A stretch of 64,000 nucleotides of DNA from contig NW_011887302.1 of NCBI RefSeq assembly GCF_000151315.2, forward strand, positions 686,014 to 750,013. The letters are read 5' to 3'. The notes beneath the pieces were generated by a model, which saw only the letters and a list, made by a program, of their open reading frames with translations, made no database searches and was not told the DNA's origin. The stretch comes from Capsaspora owczarzaki ATCC 30864 (Eukaryota; Opisthokonta; Filasterea). This document shows, piece after piece, positions 22,876 through 34,800 of this stretch (its first letter is position 1; every line of letters starts with the position of its first letter). The translations under genes were made by a program, and so were the position numbers.

Positions 22876-24552
22876 CTATCACCCCAAAAAGTTTTTTACA
22901 TCGCGATTTGTTTTGGTTAATTCAGTCTCCATCTCCGTGTGACGACGGTTAGTTCGCCCTATTTCACATGTGGGGTGTGCGTCGGTGTACCCTACATCGG
23001 AAAATGATGAGGAGCGGGGACGGGAAGAGAAGTGTGCGTGTGGGGACCGCGTGGATGCGGCAAAACATCGAAAAAAGCGCGCGCTTTGGATTGAATTTTT
23101 CCCGCCTTTTTCTCTCATTTCCACAGTTCGACGCCCCCATGGCTCGTTCTACTCGTGCCTCGTCCCCGCCGTCTTCGTCCGTGAAGCGAGTCACACGTGG
23201 CAATGTATCCCCACCATCGCCGCCGAAGCCCACTGTCATCAAGCCGAGTAGGGAGGTCATTCGGTCGAACGTGTTGGAGCTGCACAAAGCCGGCCTCTCC
23301 TACCGCCAGATCGCCGACCAACTCGGTCTCCTTTGGCACACAGTGCGTGCAATCCATGTACGCTACTCGGCGAGGGGCGGGACGCAGGATTCGCCGCGAT
23401 CTGGACGTCCGACCAAGGTTTCTTCGACTGCCGCCGTAAACATCGTGCAGCAGATTAAGACCGGAGATTCGCACACAGCTACCGAAGTCGCCGCCACCAT
23501 GCGCAAATGGAAGCACTGTGATGTCACTGCAGATACGATCAGGAACGGGCTGCGGCGGGAGGGTCTCTTTTGTGCGGCGAAGGTCAAAAAAAGCGAGGCT
23601 GCTGCAGCGTCATAAAGACGCCCGATTTGCTTTCGCCCGCGCTCACGCCAATTGGACCGTAGAGGACTGGTTGAACGTCGTTTTTTCCGACGAGACCGCT
23701 CTCTACCTGTACAGGAACAACAACTCTGGCCGTGTGTGGCGTGTGTGGGGTGCACCGCTCGACGACAGGTCGGTCCAGGGCACTGTCAAGTTTGGAGGAG
23801 GGCACATCAATGTGTGGGGAGCGATTTCGCGTTACGGCATCTCCTTCTTCTCCGAGCTCGGCGACCGCATGAACGGCGACGTCTACCTCTCCTTTCTGAA
23901 CGAAAGGTTGAAAGACAGTCTGGCCGCTTGGGGAAACGACCCAAACCTGATTTTCATGCAGGACAACGCGCCCTGTCACAAGCGGAAGGACGTGATGAAA
24001 TGGTTCAAAAACCAGAACCTCACCCTCTTGGAGTGGCCTGCGAACTCCCCCGACCTCAACCCCATCGAGCATGCGTGGAACATGGTCAAGAACGCTGTGT
24101 ACAAGCAGCGGGAGATCACAAACCAAGATATGCTCTGGGAGCGCTTCCAAGAGGTCTACCACAAGGTCCTCACCGTCGAGGTCTGCACCTCGCTCATTTC
24201 ATCCATGCCGCGCCGCATCAAAGCAGTTTTGGATGCCCAAGGTGGTTATACCAAGTATTGAAGTGGTTTGGTGGGGCTCATGCGTCCGTATGGTGTTGTG
24301 TTTGTGAAAGTTGAAAAAAGAACGCCAAAAAGTCCCTTTTTGGGACGATCGCGTTTTGTCCCTTTTTGCATCCTTTCTCCTTCCCCCGTCGTACCAGTCA
24401 TCACCCCTCCGCTTATCTCACTCTAAACACATAGAAGGTACATATATACATGCAGTAGAGAGGGAAAATGGAGAGTTGTGGTCGAAACGGTCGCAGGGCG
24501 GGGTGAGGAGTGGAAAAAAAAACGCGATGTAAAAAACTTTTTTGGGTGAAAG
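22876..24552 (+). mobile_element. Tc1-type DNA transposon with terminal inverted repeats
   Basis: A 1,677-bp element bounded by 30-bp inverted repeats (22876-22905 and 24523-24552) that match at 28 of 30 positions. The left end begins CTATCACCCC and the right end, read inward, CTTTCACCCA; both share AGTTTTTTACATCGCG. A TA dinucleotide flanks each side (22874-22875 and 24553-24554), the usual Tc1/mariner target duplication. It carries one transposase region on the plus strand. It sits between the divergent GT8 gene pairs. High repeat identity suggests a fairly recent insertion, but age cannot be measured from one copy. Confidence 0.93.
23139..24261 (+). pseudogene. Tc1-type transposase, DD34E, with one frameshift
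   Basis: The start at 23139 (MARSTRASSPPSSSV) leads into a helix-turn-helix region (VLELHKAGLSYRQIADQLG) and a GRPTKV linker. The frame changes at a run of seven A at about 23585-23591. The second frame continues KARLLQRHKDARFAFARAHA and the DDE catalytic core: FSDETALYLY, FMQDNAPCH and DLNPIEHAWN. There are 34 residues between the second Asp and the Glu, hence DD34E. The second part ends at 24261. One base too many in the A run accounts for the split; it may be a true mutation or a sequencing error in a homopolymer. Confidence 0.9.
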
Positions 24553-25232
24553 TACGCTGATTCTTCGCTGCCCAATGCCTCGTCTGTCCGTGTGCCGCCC
24601 ACGCCCTCCACAACCACTTACGCGACGATCGCTGGTGTAGCTTCCACCACCAGCCCGTAATGTGTCGACTCCGCGCCGATCGCTGACCAGCGTGTTCGTT
24701 GGTTTGTGCTGTTCGACTGCCTGGATTGGATTTTGGTTTATTTTGTCTGTCATTGTCATGCCTTCCCCTTTCTGTTATCGTCTTGTGTTTACACTCTGAT
24801 GTGTGCTTTGTTCAATGCTCAATGCATCAATTCGACGAGTCTTTGCTTTTGGTCGGTTTTCACGCATGTTTTTCCACAATTTCCAAATTCTCACACACCC
24901 CAAACTCTTCTTTTTTCATCCTGCCTTGCGTTTCAGGCCTGCTTACAAAAGCTGCTCTGCTGGTGAGGTCTCGTGCTTGAGGACGCTCTTCGTAGTTGCT
25001 TGCTCATCTGCTTCACCCCCCTCCCTCTCTCTGTCTCTCCCTCTCTCAGCATTCACGCCTCTCCTTCTCAAGCCACACTCTCCCTTTTTTTTTTTTTTTT
25101 TTTTTTTTTTCGTTTTATTTGTTCCATTTCGCCCAAACCACTCCCCCACTCTCTCTCCCCACCCCGCTCTCCCCCTCGTACAAAACCAGTCCATTTCTTA
25201 TACCTTGTCTGTTTTCCCTCCCACCCCTTGAG
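24553..25232. other. upstream region of GT8 paralogue C
   Basis: This is 680 bp between the transposon and paralogue C. It is pyrimidine-rich, with a T tract at about 25085-25110, and probably contains the promoter and 5' UTR of C. No gene is seen. Confidence 0.5.
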
Positions 25233-27275
25233 ATGCTTCAGCTGCTGCGGTTGACGGCGCGCCGCCGCCGTGCTGCTCTGATGGGAGCTGCGGCGGTCGT
25301 TGTGCTGCTTCTCGTCCTGCACACGGTCAGCAAGAGCACCATGACGGCGGGCGCCGGTGGGCTCGGCGGCGTGATGAACGGACGCTACCGCGACAACGGA
25401 GCCTTCCACGGCGAGGATCCCACGGACGACACTGAGGATCTGCGGGTCCCTGCGGACGGCCTGGTGAACATCATGACGGCCGCGGACGAAACCACGCTGG
25501 TTGGCGTCCCAGCGCTCATCCGCTCCGTCCTGGGCAACACAAACGAGTCGAGCCGCATCCACTTTTACATTGCAGTCGACAGCCAGATCTCAGCCATCCG
25601 GCTCACGCGCTGGCTCGAGGGCGGCTTCCAGGAAGGCGAGGCGCCGGCGTACTCCATTGCAGTCATGCAGGCTGAATGGGTGGAAGGCCGCTTCCTGCTC
25701 CGTGGGTCGACTGCCCGCGACGACCTCGCTGCCCCGGTAACGACAAAAAGCACATAGACCACCAAGAAGCACATTTATAGAAGAGGATGGTCGCACTTTG
25801 GGGGTGGGGGTTGTGAGTGGGCATTGCATTGGGAGCCTGTTGTTTCCACAGCAGTGGGGGATGTGCATGACAACCGCCTTGCCAATTCATTTTGGGGGAC
25901 GCAATGCTGCTTAACATCCTAACGCAAGGCATGGATGGCAGCATCAGACGCTAGTCGAAAGCAGAGGAAGCGGAAAAAAAAAAGGAAGGAAGGGCAAACC
26001 GAACGGAGCAACGTTGCTCTGCTGGGAGGTAGTTGCAATGCTCCAGCAGCAGCACACCTCCATCCGCGCATGGATCCCCTTTGAAACCGCATCTCGAACA
26101 TCCCTCTCATCACTGTTTCCAAATACCAAAAACCAACCCCCCAGATGACCAATGCACTCACATGGTTGAAAATCCACTTCTTTTTTTTTGGTGGCTTGGT
26201 TTGGTAGACAAACTTTGCTCGCTACTTTGTCTTGGACCTCTTCCCGGAAATGAAAGGTCGCGTCGTCTACCTTGATGCCGATGTTATTGTCACTGGTAAC
26301 GTCATTCGTCAATGTACACCACCAGCTCAGCTGGCCGAACTTTGCCTTCTCACCATTCTCCCAATCACATCGCAACGGCATTGTCCACTTTCCCCCCTTT
26401 TTTGCCCCCTACCAACAGGAAACATTATCGACTTGCACAACCACCGCATCGAAGGGCGGCATCTCGCGGCGTTCTTCAAGGACTGCCGTGCCTCGTTCTT
26501 GAACTTTGAAAACAAGCGCATCCAAGCCATGCAGCTGCTGCCCAAGCATTGCGGACTGAACGCGGGTGTCTATGTTGCCGACTTGGAGCGATGGAACGCC
26601 CTGAACGTGACGGCACAGTTAATGTTCTGGCTGGAGCTCAACACGCGCGAGCATCTGTTCCAGGGCGAGGAGATTGGCGGCGGCTCGCAAGGCCCAATGC
26701 AGATCGTGTTCAACAACCGCCGCACCAACTTGGATCCTGCATGGAACATTCCACATCTTGGATTTGCGCGCGGACGGAGGTTTGTGCGCGATCTCGAGAT
26801 GAACGTGACGACAGGCAACCTGTTCCATTGGGCAGGGCCCGCCAAGCCCTGGCTGACCACTCCTGGCGCATTGCTCCCGAATTTGTGGGCAGCCAACTGT
26901 GTTCCCGAGCCAGAGTTGACCGACGCTGATTGCCCTGCCGACACAGCGGCCGCAATCGATGACAAAGATCCGGATCAGAGCGCATCCAATGAACGCGAGT
27001 TCACAAAGAAACAGTGCTCCGGCATGCGGAATGCTCGCGCGGCCAACCTGGCAGCCAAGATTGCCGTGGACTGCGACTTCCCCGTTCCGGCGGCACCAGC
27101 ACGGCGACCACCCGCGCGAAACACCCGCGCTCCCGCTGCACGGCCTGGCGCCACCCGGAACACGCGCGCCCCTCGCCCTGCCGGCGCGACACAAGCAGCT
27201 CGTCCAGCACGCAATGCCCATGCACAAATACGCGAGGCCCCTCGAGCTCGCCGACCAAGCCCAAACCACCCATAA
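25233..27275 (+). CDS. family 8 glycosyltransferase, paralogue C
   Basis: Three exons, 25233-25736, 26208-26295 and 26419-27275, encode 482 residues. Phases and the 88-bp second exon are the same as in A, B and D. It has an N-terminal anchor (ALMGAAAVVVLLLVLHTV), a short stem and a GT8 domain starting VNIMTAADETTLVGVPALIR. Motifs: YLDADVIV (metal site), LNAGVYVADLERW, LELNTREHLF, GGGSQGP and HWAGPAKPWL. The C-terminus has an added Pro/Ala/Arg-rich tail of about 65 residues (PVPAAPARRPPARNTRAP) that A and B lack. It is probably a Golgi transferase. The acceptor of exon 2 is TAG before ACA-AAC-TTT. Confidence 0.92.
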
Positions 27276-27596
27276 CGTCATTGCATTGCTTTACCCCCAT
27301 CCCCTCACCAAATCGTTTCATGTCTGGCCTTGTGTCGCTTTGAAACTACTGTTCCTTGTGTTTTTGTTTCAGTTGATTGTTATTTGTTTTCGTAATGTCT
27401 GCTCCTTGCCCGTGTCGTTCGTAAGCCTGTATCCTGTTCATCTTTACAAAATTTTGATGTCATTTCTCTCTTGTTCTTCAACACACAGTGCCAGCACGCG
27501 CCGCGCAATTCCGAACTGTCGGCTCAACCATGCAAAGTCATCTTGTTGTACTATTCTTGGTCAAGTGCAGTCATTACAGATGCGAGAGTGGTCAGC
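27276..27596. other. spacer between GT8 paralogues C and D
   Basis: This is 321 bp, T-rich, holding the 3' end of C and the promoter of D. No gene is seen. Confidence 0.5.
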
Positions 27597-29295
27597 ATGA
27601 TTCGTTCAAGGCGGCTCAGAATCGCCGTCGTCGGCCTTCTGTTCCTGTCGCTGATTTGGCTGATTCCACAGCCATCAGCAGTCAACCAAGGCAATCTCTA
27701 CCATCATCCTGGTGATCGCGAGTCCGACCATGTTGTGGCACCCGCTGTCGTGCGCAGGGCCCAGTTGCCAGCCGTGGTGGTCCCAGGAGGGCAAGGCCGC
27801 ATCGAGCCAGACCCTGCTCCCGAGCAGCCCGTCAACGTCATTGAAGTCGACAAAGTTGTTCCAGTCGAGACTGACCATCGCCAGGGCCAAGGCAACGGCG
27901 ATCACGTCGCTGACACTGAGCCAGCCAAGCCTGACTCTGGCCACGTCTTCTTCGCCAACCGTGCACCAGGCTCGCACTCGTCTGAACAGCCAAAAGCCTT
28001 GAAACCAGCCGCCAGACCGTCTGCGAATATCAGCACGGTTGGCGAGATGTACCAGACGATTGAGCGACCGTTCAACATCCTGACCTCGTGCGACATGGCA
28101 ACCATGATTGGAGTTCCGACGCTACTCCTGTCCATCTACCAGCGAAGCTCGCGTCCTCAAGATCTAGCCTTCTTTGTCGCGGTCGACACCGAATCGGCTC
28201 TCGGCCGGCTTCGGCGGTGGTTGAGCGCGGCTCTCCCATCCGACATCAATCTTCATACGTTTGTGCGAGTCATGCCTGCCAATCTGCTGCCGAAACGAAA
28301 GCCCGGTGGTAGCAGGCCAGAGCTGGAAGCCGAGGTGAGTGTGACTATCGACCTTGATACAGAATGGAAGGGATGGGGCGTTGTTTGACTGACATTTTGT
28401 GATTTAGCCCAACTTTGCACGCTTTTTCTTTGCAGAAATCTTCCCAGAGGCTACAGGGCGCGCGTTTTACATTGACAGTGACTGCCTTGTTCTAGGTAGG
28501 GCCGTTTCTCTCTCTGCGTGCCTCTCTCCAGCAAAAGCGTGTTTGAGCGGGATTCTCACTGTTTTGCGTTCAAACCCGCGACCAAACCCCACCACAGGAG
28601 ACGTCATGGAGCTTCAAACACTCAGCCTCAAAGAGAATGAGGTGATGGCGGTGAAGGAGACGTGCGAGACATATCGCTTGCAAGACTTCATCAATGTCAA
28701 TCACACGGCCGTCAAGCCGCTGGGAATTGACCCAGACCACTGCGCGTTCAACGCCGGTGTATTCCTGTGGGATGTTGCCAAGTGGAAGCACTTTAACATT
28801 ACAGCAGAGGTGCTCAAGTGGATTTCGCTCAACGCTGCGAGCAACAATGCGATTTACGGCCGACGGAAGGGCGGAGGTGTCACGCAGCCTGCATTAATGC
28901 TGGCATTGCAAGGCAAGCACGGCCATTTGCCACCCATATGGCACGTTAATTCCATGGGTGGTGGGCAGGCTGCCTATGGGCGACAGGACAAGGACGCGCT
29001 GGCAAGCCCCAAGTTGATGCATTGGAGTGGAGCTCGCAAGCCATGGTTGCGCAAGACGCCCGACAATATTTCTGGTATTAAGGTGCAAGCTTGGCGTGAC
29101 AAGTGCGTGCCAGAGCCCCCAGTTGTTGTCTCCTCGACAGCAACAAGTCTAGCGATGACTGCGCTGCCTGCCCGTTGGCTCGCAGGTCTCTTTGTTCCGC
29201 TCACCGATGCAGAGCTTCCCACCACCTTCCTAGAGCAGGTCCGATCGTTGCAAGAGCAGTCACCTCTTGTTGCGCTCAATTGCGTGTTCGATTAA
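27597..29295 (+). CDS. family 8 glycosyltransferase, paralogue D (most diverged)
   Basis: Three exons, 27597-28334, 28408-28495 and 28598-29295, encode 507 residues with the same intron positions and 88-bp middle exon as the other three. The ATG at 27597 (MIRSRRLRIAVVGLLFLSLI) gives a type II anchor. An open frame continues upstream, but without an anchor-like reason to start earlier. A long stem (~25-165) precedes the GT8 domain (FNILTSCDMATMIGVPTLLL). Motifs: YIDSDCLVL (metal site), FNAGVFLWDVAKW, GGGVTQPALML and HWSGARKPWLR. The block equivalent to ELNTRE is changed to ISLNAASNNAIYG, so donor or acceptor specificity may differ. It converges on the DHHC gene, with 148 bp between stops. Confidence 0.92.
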
Positions 29296-29443
29296 GCCCG
29301 CATGTTCATGTTCATGGGAATGCGTTGCCGCCAGTTAACGCGCGTTTGTTAAGTCCGTGTTCACGTGTTCAGTTAGCAGATTTGTATGTAGTATATTTCG
29401 AAAAAAACGACCCCAACAGTTATTACTCGTGATGAGATGTTAT

Positions 29444-31268
29444 CTAAACCGATCCAACGTTCACAACAGTTGAGTCGTGGTTTGTTTCTGATCGCAAGGC
29501 GTTATCATAAACTTCGCCAACTTGGGCGGATTCGGACGGTGGTGCAGATGGGGATCTTTGTTCCATTTGGACGCCTGCGGCATCTGAAGCAGAGGGAGCG
29601 CTGCCAGCGACGGCGCTAGTGGCTGTGACCTTGGTCAGCTCCACCTCCTGCGGTTGCACCGGCTTGATGAATCTGGCACACAGGAAAACAACAACACAGC
29701 GATGAGATGGCATCCATGACATTGTTACGCATGAGTAGGTGGGCGTGCTGGTCAAACGAGAAAGCGGCACAGGGCAGCAAAACTTCAAAGCACTCACCTA
29801 GGAAAGCGCGGAGCACACAGAACACTGGCGCAATTCTTCGCGCAGCCTTGGTCGAACGGATTGCCGGTCTTGACATACTTTTCAGTGATCTGGCAAAGGA
29901 GATTGGACAAAGATGGCCATTCCAAATCAGAAACAGCGATCTAACGCAATTTCGTTTCTGCTCGACAGATCTCGGCAGTCGATAGTCAAACAGCAACGAT
30001 GAGCATTTACTTACATCCTCGTTAGTGGTCAGGTTCAATCGCACCAGTCGTGCATGGAAGTTTAACAACATCAAAACGGGCCAGAGGGCTACGAAAGCGA
30101 AGAGACCCACAATAACGGACGCAGCGGCCTCCTGGAAGACTCCATCGTTGGCTGCTTGGACAATATGCACGATTGAGAATGCCAAGACCCATATCGTCAA
30201 CAGAGTGATAAACAGCACAAAGCCAAAGAACATGCGGTAGTTGCGTCGCCCGATGCAGTTTGCAATCCAAGGGCAGTGGTGGTCAAACCCCTGGTAAGAT
30301 GTTAGGTATCGAGACAGCGACAAAAGCGAAGCATAGAGGCAAAAATTGGCAGCAAGATGGGATGGTGAGCAACAGAGGCGAGCAAAAGGGCAGAAAAACG
30401 AAATTGAACAACAAAAATTACAAAACCAGGCAACCACCTTGTACGCAAACAAACTCACCTCGATGCAGTTGTTGCAAATAGAGCAATGGTTGGCGCGAGG
30501 TGGCCGGAAGAAGTTGCACGTCACACAGTACTTTAGTTTGATATCAATCCCATTCACGTTGATATCCTTGTAAAGCGGCGCCATCGGGTCTTCCCGTTCT
30601 GGCACCCGTGCTGCAAAACGGACATTTGTTGACAAAGGAATCATGAGCCGCATGTTCTGTCAACGAGCGACAACCTGCCCGGGGCGGAGAGTGCAGTGAG
30701 GATTGAACAAAAACTCACCTCGAGGGAGAATGCCTGGGTCTTTCAACGCCGTGGCAATCAATAACACAAATGCCTGCAAAAAGATGTATGATCCGACGAA
30801 CGGAATGGACTTTGAGAGGCTATAGTACAAGTATCGCGCTCTGTCAACAGACGCACAAGCAAGAGTAAGTAACGGACGTAAGCAGAGATGAAGAGCATTC
30901 TTCAACAATCAGCATCACGGATGATGGATGCATGATACGCAACAACTATTGTGTATCCAAGCCGCATGTCTGGGGGAACTTGGCACGGTGTGACGTATCC
31001 GACGCGTCCATAACACACACACGAGTGATCCATCATGCCATTGGCAAGCATTGCGCGGTCGGGTGAAAATCCACACTCCCCGCAACCAAAGCACTCCAAA
31101 GCAACCCAGCACTCCAAAGCACGAGCACACTTACGGGAAGGCCAGGAAGACGCCGTAGATGACGACCATGAGCGCGAGTGTAATGTAGAGGACGTTGCGA
31201 TTGGGCCCAGTGACGCCCTTGCCGCGGCACGACAGCCGGTTGGTCCCAGCGTACTCGCTAAACCGCAT
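29444..31268 (-). CDS. DHHC-type protein S-acyltransferase
   Basis: Six exons join in phase: 31268-31135, 30840-30719, 30610-30459, 30290-30015, 29889-29798 and 29672-29444, giving 334 residues. The enzyme attaches palmitate to cysteines of target proteins at Golgi or plasma membranes. Two membrane segments (NVLYITLALMVVIYGVFLAF; VGSYIFLQAFVLLIATAL) precede DPGILPRA. The Cys-rich domain follows (KYCVTCNFFRPPRANHCSIC, then GFDHHCPWIANCIGRRNYR with the catalytic DHHC). Then come two more membrane segments (MFFGFVLFITLLTIWVLAFS; IVGLFAFVALWPVLMLL) and TTNE, part of the TTxE motif. It resembles the ZDHHC9/14/18 (Erf2) group. The N-terminus is uncertain: an acceptor-like CAG lies 6 bases before the ATG used, so a further 5' exon is possible. 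Confidence 0.92.
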
Positions 31269-31877
31269 TTGGCTCTGGTAAGTTATGTGTGTGTGTTTGT
31301 TATTGGAGGAGAAGGAAGAATGGCTCGATCGGAAAAGGACGAACAAGAAGAACAAGAAGGAAGGAAAGGAAGCGGAACAAAGAACAAGGTCGACGACCCC
31401 CCGCTGGAGTGAGGTGAGGTAGGGGAGGGGGAAGGGGTGATGGAAGTGTAAGGAGCTTAGAAGTAGAGAGAGAGAGCGAAGTGAAAGAGAGAGGAGAGTG
31501 AAGAGGGGGGGGGGGTAACAGGCAACACGGAACGAAATGGAGGAAAAAGCGGAAATTTAAGAGAAACGACTGAAATGAAAAAGAAAAAAACAAAAAGGAA
31601 CTGTTTCATAAAGAACGACAAGAAAAAGAGGGGAAAAACGACCGATCGACCTCACAAAGTGTATTGGACAAGCTGCAACCATCATCATCAACTACACGAA
31701 AAATGTAGAAAAAATAGCACACATCGCACAAACGGAGGCTTGGTCCCAGCAATGTGAAAACACACAGTATCAAGCAAACTCTGGTGTTTTTTGTTTTTTG
31801 TTTTTTTTGTTTCTTTTTGATGCTTTGTTTTGTTCGTTGGAGGGAGAGGCTACGACTGCGACCATTCGCAACTTCAC
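31269..31877. other. intergenic region
   Basis: This is 609 bp between the DHHC gene start and the LEA-like gene stop, both on minus. It is purine-rich on the plus strand, with a G tract near 31506-31516. It could hide a first exon of the DHHC gene; I could not identify one. Confidence 0.4.
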
Positions 31878-34800
31878 TCAGTAGCCATCCTTTTGGGGAA
31901 ACGGACCCTTGTTCGGATCTTGCTTTTTGGCGGCCTCAGTGGTCTTTTTGGCATGGCGCTCAGCAAACTGCGGCTCGGCATCCTCAACCACCTTTTCGTT
32001 GGCGGTGGCAATCTTGTCCGATGCCATGGCGTCGACGGCTTGCACGGCAGCTTCATCGTATTGCGCTTGAGCTCTGAGGCGCTCCGGGTTGACATTGGGG
32101 CCTCGGGTGGCAGCTTTCGAAAAGTTGCGCTGAGAGTTGATGTTGCGGATCGCCGTGTCATTGGCTTTGGCAATCTTGTCGGAGGCCATCGTGTCGACCT
32201 CTTCAATCTCAGATGCAATTTCCTGGGTGTAGTCGGCTGCTTTTGCGCGGGGGTCGAGCGTATCGCGAGCGATCGCCTTGACGCCCGACTTGATCTTGCC
32301 GGAAGGTGTCGTGGTTGCCTCGGACGCCGCCATCGCTTTGGACTTGATGCTGTCCACAGCACGCTCCGCCTTATCGGCCATATAGCGAGCTGTCTCTTTA
32401 GTCTCGCCGGTGACATCGGACGACTTGAGCGTCTCGGCAGCGTTCGAAGCCTTCTCAAGAACAGTATCCTTGACGTCTTCCATCTTGTCCGAGACTGACG
32501 AAGCCACAGTCTGAGCCTTCGACTTGACGTTCTCGACAAAGCCCTCTGCCTTCTCGCCAGCTTCACGAGCAGCACCCTTGGCCTCGTTCATCTTGGCCGA
32601 CGCTTCGTACCCGGCGGACTTGGCTTGCGACTTGACATTGTCAGCCACACGCTCAGCCTTGTTGGCCACGTTGCGAGCAGTAGCCTTCGCCTCGCTGGCA
32701 GCATCGGACGACTTGAGAGTCTCGACAGCGTTCGAAGCCTTCTCGAGCACAGTGTCCTTGACGTCTTCCATCCTGTCCGAGACTGACGAAGCCACAGCCT
32801 GAGCTTTCGACTTGACGTTCTCGACAAAGCCCTCTGCCTTCTGGCTAACCTCACGAGTAGCACCCTTGGCTTCATTCATCTTGGCCGACGCTTCGTACCC
32901 GGCGGACTTGGCTTGCGACTTGACATTGTCGACAGCACGCTCAGCCTTGTTGGCCACGTTGCGAGCGGCAGCCTTTGCCTCGCTGGCAGCATCAGACGAC
33001 TTGAGAGTCTCGGCAACGTTCGAAGCCTTCTCGAGCACCGTGTCCTTCACATCTCCAATCTTGTCCGAGACTGATGAAGCCACAGCCTGAGCCTGCGACT
33101 TGACGTTCTCGACAAAGCCCTCTGCCTTCTGGCTAACCTCACGAGTAGCACCCTTGGCTTCATTCATCTTGGCCGACGCTTCGTACCCGGCGGACTTGGC
33201 TTGCGACTTGACATTGTCGACAGCACGTTCAGCCTTGTTGGCCACATTGCGAGCAGTAGCCTTTGCTTCGCTTGCTGCATCGGACGACTTGAGCGTCTCG
33301 ATGGCATCAGAAGCCTTCTCGAGCACAGTGTCCTTGACGTCTTCCATCCTGTCCGAGACTGACGAAGCCACAGCCTGAGCTTTCGACTTGACGTTCTCGA
33401 CAAAGCCCTCTGCCTTCTCGCCAGCCTCACGAGTAGCACCCTTGGCCTCGTTCATCTTGGCCGACGCTTCGTAACCGGCGGACTTGGCTTGCGACTTGAC
33501 ATTGTCAGCCACACGCTCAGCTTTGTTGGCCACGTTGCGAGCAGTAGCCTTTGCCTCGCTTGCTGCATCGGACGACTTGAGCGTCTCGATGGCATCAGAA
33601 GCCTTCTCGAGCACCGTGTCCTTCACATCTCCAATCTTGTCCGAGACTGACGAAGCCACAGTCTGAGCCTTCGACTTGACGTTCTCGACAAAGCCCTCTG
33701 CCTTCTGGCTAACCTCACGAGCAGCACCCTTGGCTTCATTCATCTTGGCCGACGCTTCGTAACCGGTGGACTTGGCTTGCGACTTGACATTGTCGACAGC
33801 ACGCTCAGCCTTGTTGGCCACATTGCGAGCAGTAGCCTTCGCCTCGCTGGCAGCATCAGACGACTTGAGCGTCTCGACAGCGTTCGAAGCCTTCTCGAGC
33901 ACAGTGTCCTTGACGTCCCCAATCTTGTCCGAGACTGACGAAGCCACAGTCTGAGCCTTCGACTTGACGTTCTCGACAAAGCCCTCTGCCTTCTGGCTAA
34001 CCTCACGAGCAGCACCCTTGGCTTCATTCATCTTCGCCGACGCTTCGTACCCGGCGGACTCAGCCTTGTTGGCCACATTACGAGCGGCAGTGACATCGGA
34101 CGACTTGAGAGTCTCGGCAGCATTGGACGCCTTCTCAAGCATAGTGTCCTTGACGTCCCCAATCTTGTCAGAGGCCATTGCGCTAATGTCTTGAAGAACC
34201 TCGCCAACCCGCTGGCCTTGCGCCATCACGTCCTCTGCAGCCGCGGATATACGCGAAACGATGGCATCCTTCGTCTCGGCCAACTTCTCGCCCTGCTTGG
34301 CGACAGTGGACGACAGCGACGACGCCTGCTCGAGCACAGCATCCTTGACGTCTGCAATCTTGTCGGTGGCCATGGAGCCCATGTCTTGGACCGAATTCTT
34401 GAGCTGGGAGGCTGCAGCAACTGCAGGGGAGGCAATGCTTTTGTCGAGTCCGTCCATCGCGTGGCTGCCAACGGCTCCCTCACTCTGTTTGAACGCATCG
34501 GCAGTTTCATCGGCCATGTGCGAGACAGATCCTTTGGCGCGACGCAGCGGAGCGGAAAGAGTGCTCGCGATGGTTTGACGAGCAAAGGCGGCATCGCTGC
34601 GCACTGCGGATGTCGATTGAGCGACCTCATCACGCAGGTGACGCACGAGACCAGTGTAGCCCTCAGGTCCTGGAGACAAGGCGTCCATGTTGACTTGATC
34701 TTGCTGGGTAGCGCGAGCCTCCAGTTCGGCGGCTTCCGGTTGACGCATAAAGTCCTCGTGCGGGATGAAGCCTTCCAAGAGCTCCTTCTTGCTCATCTTC

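Noticed and set aside
32524-33954. A ladder of 60-92 codon plus-strand frames spaced 288 bp apart
   Set aside because: They are antisense shadows of the LEA-like repeats; their spacing equals the repeat length.
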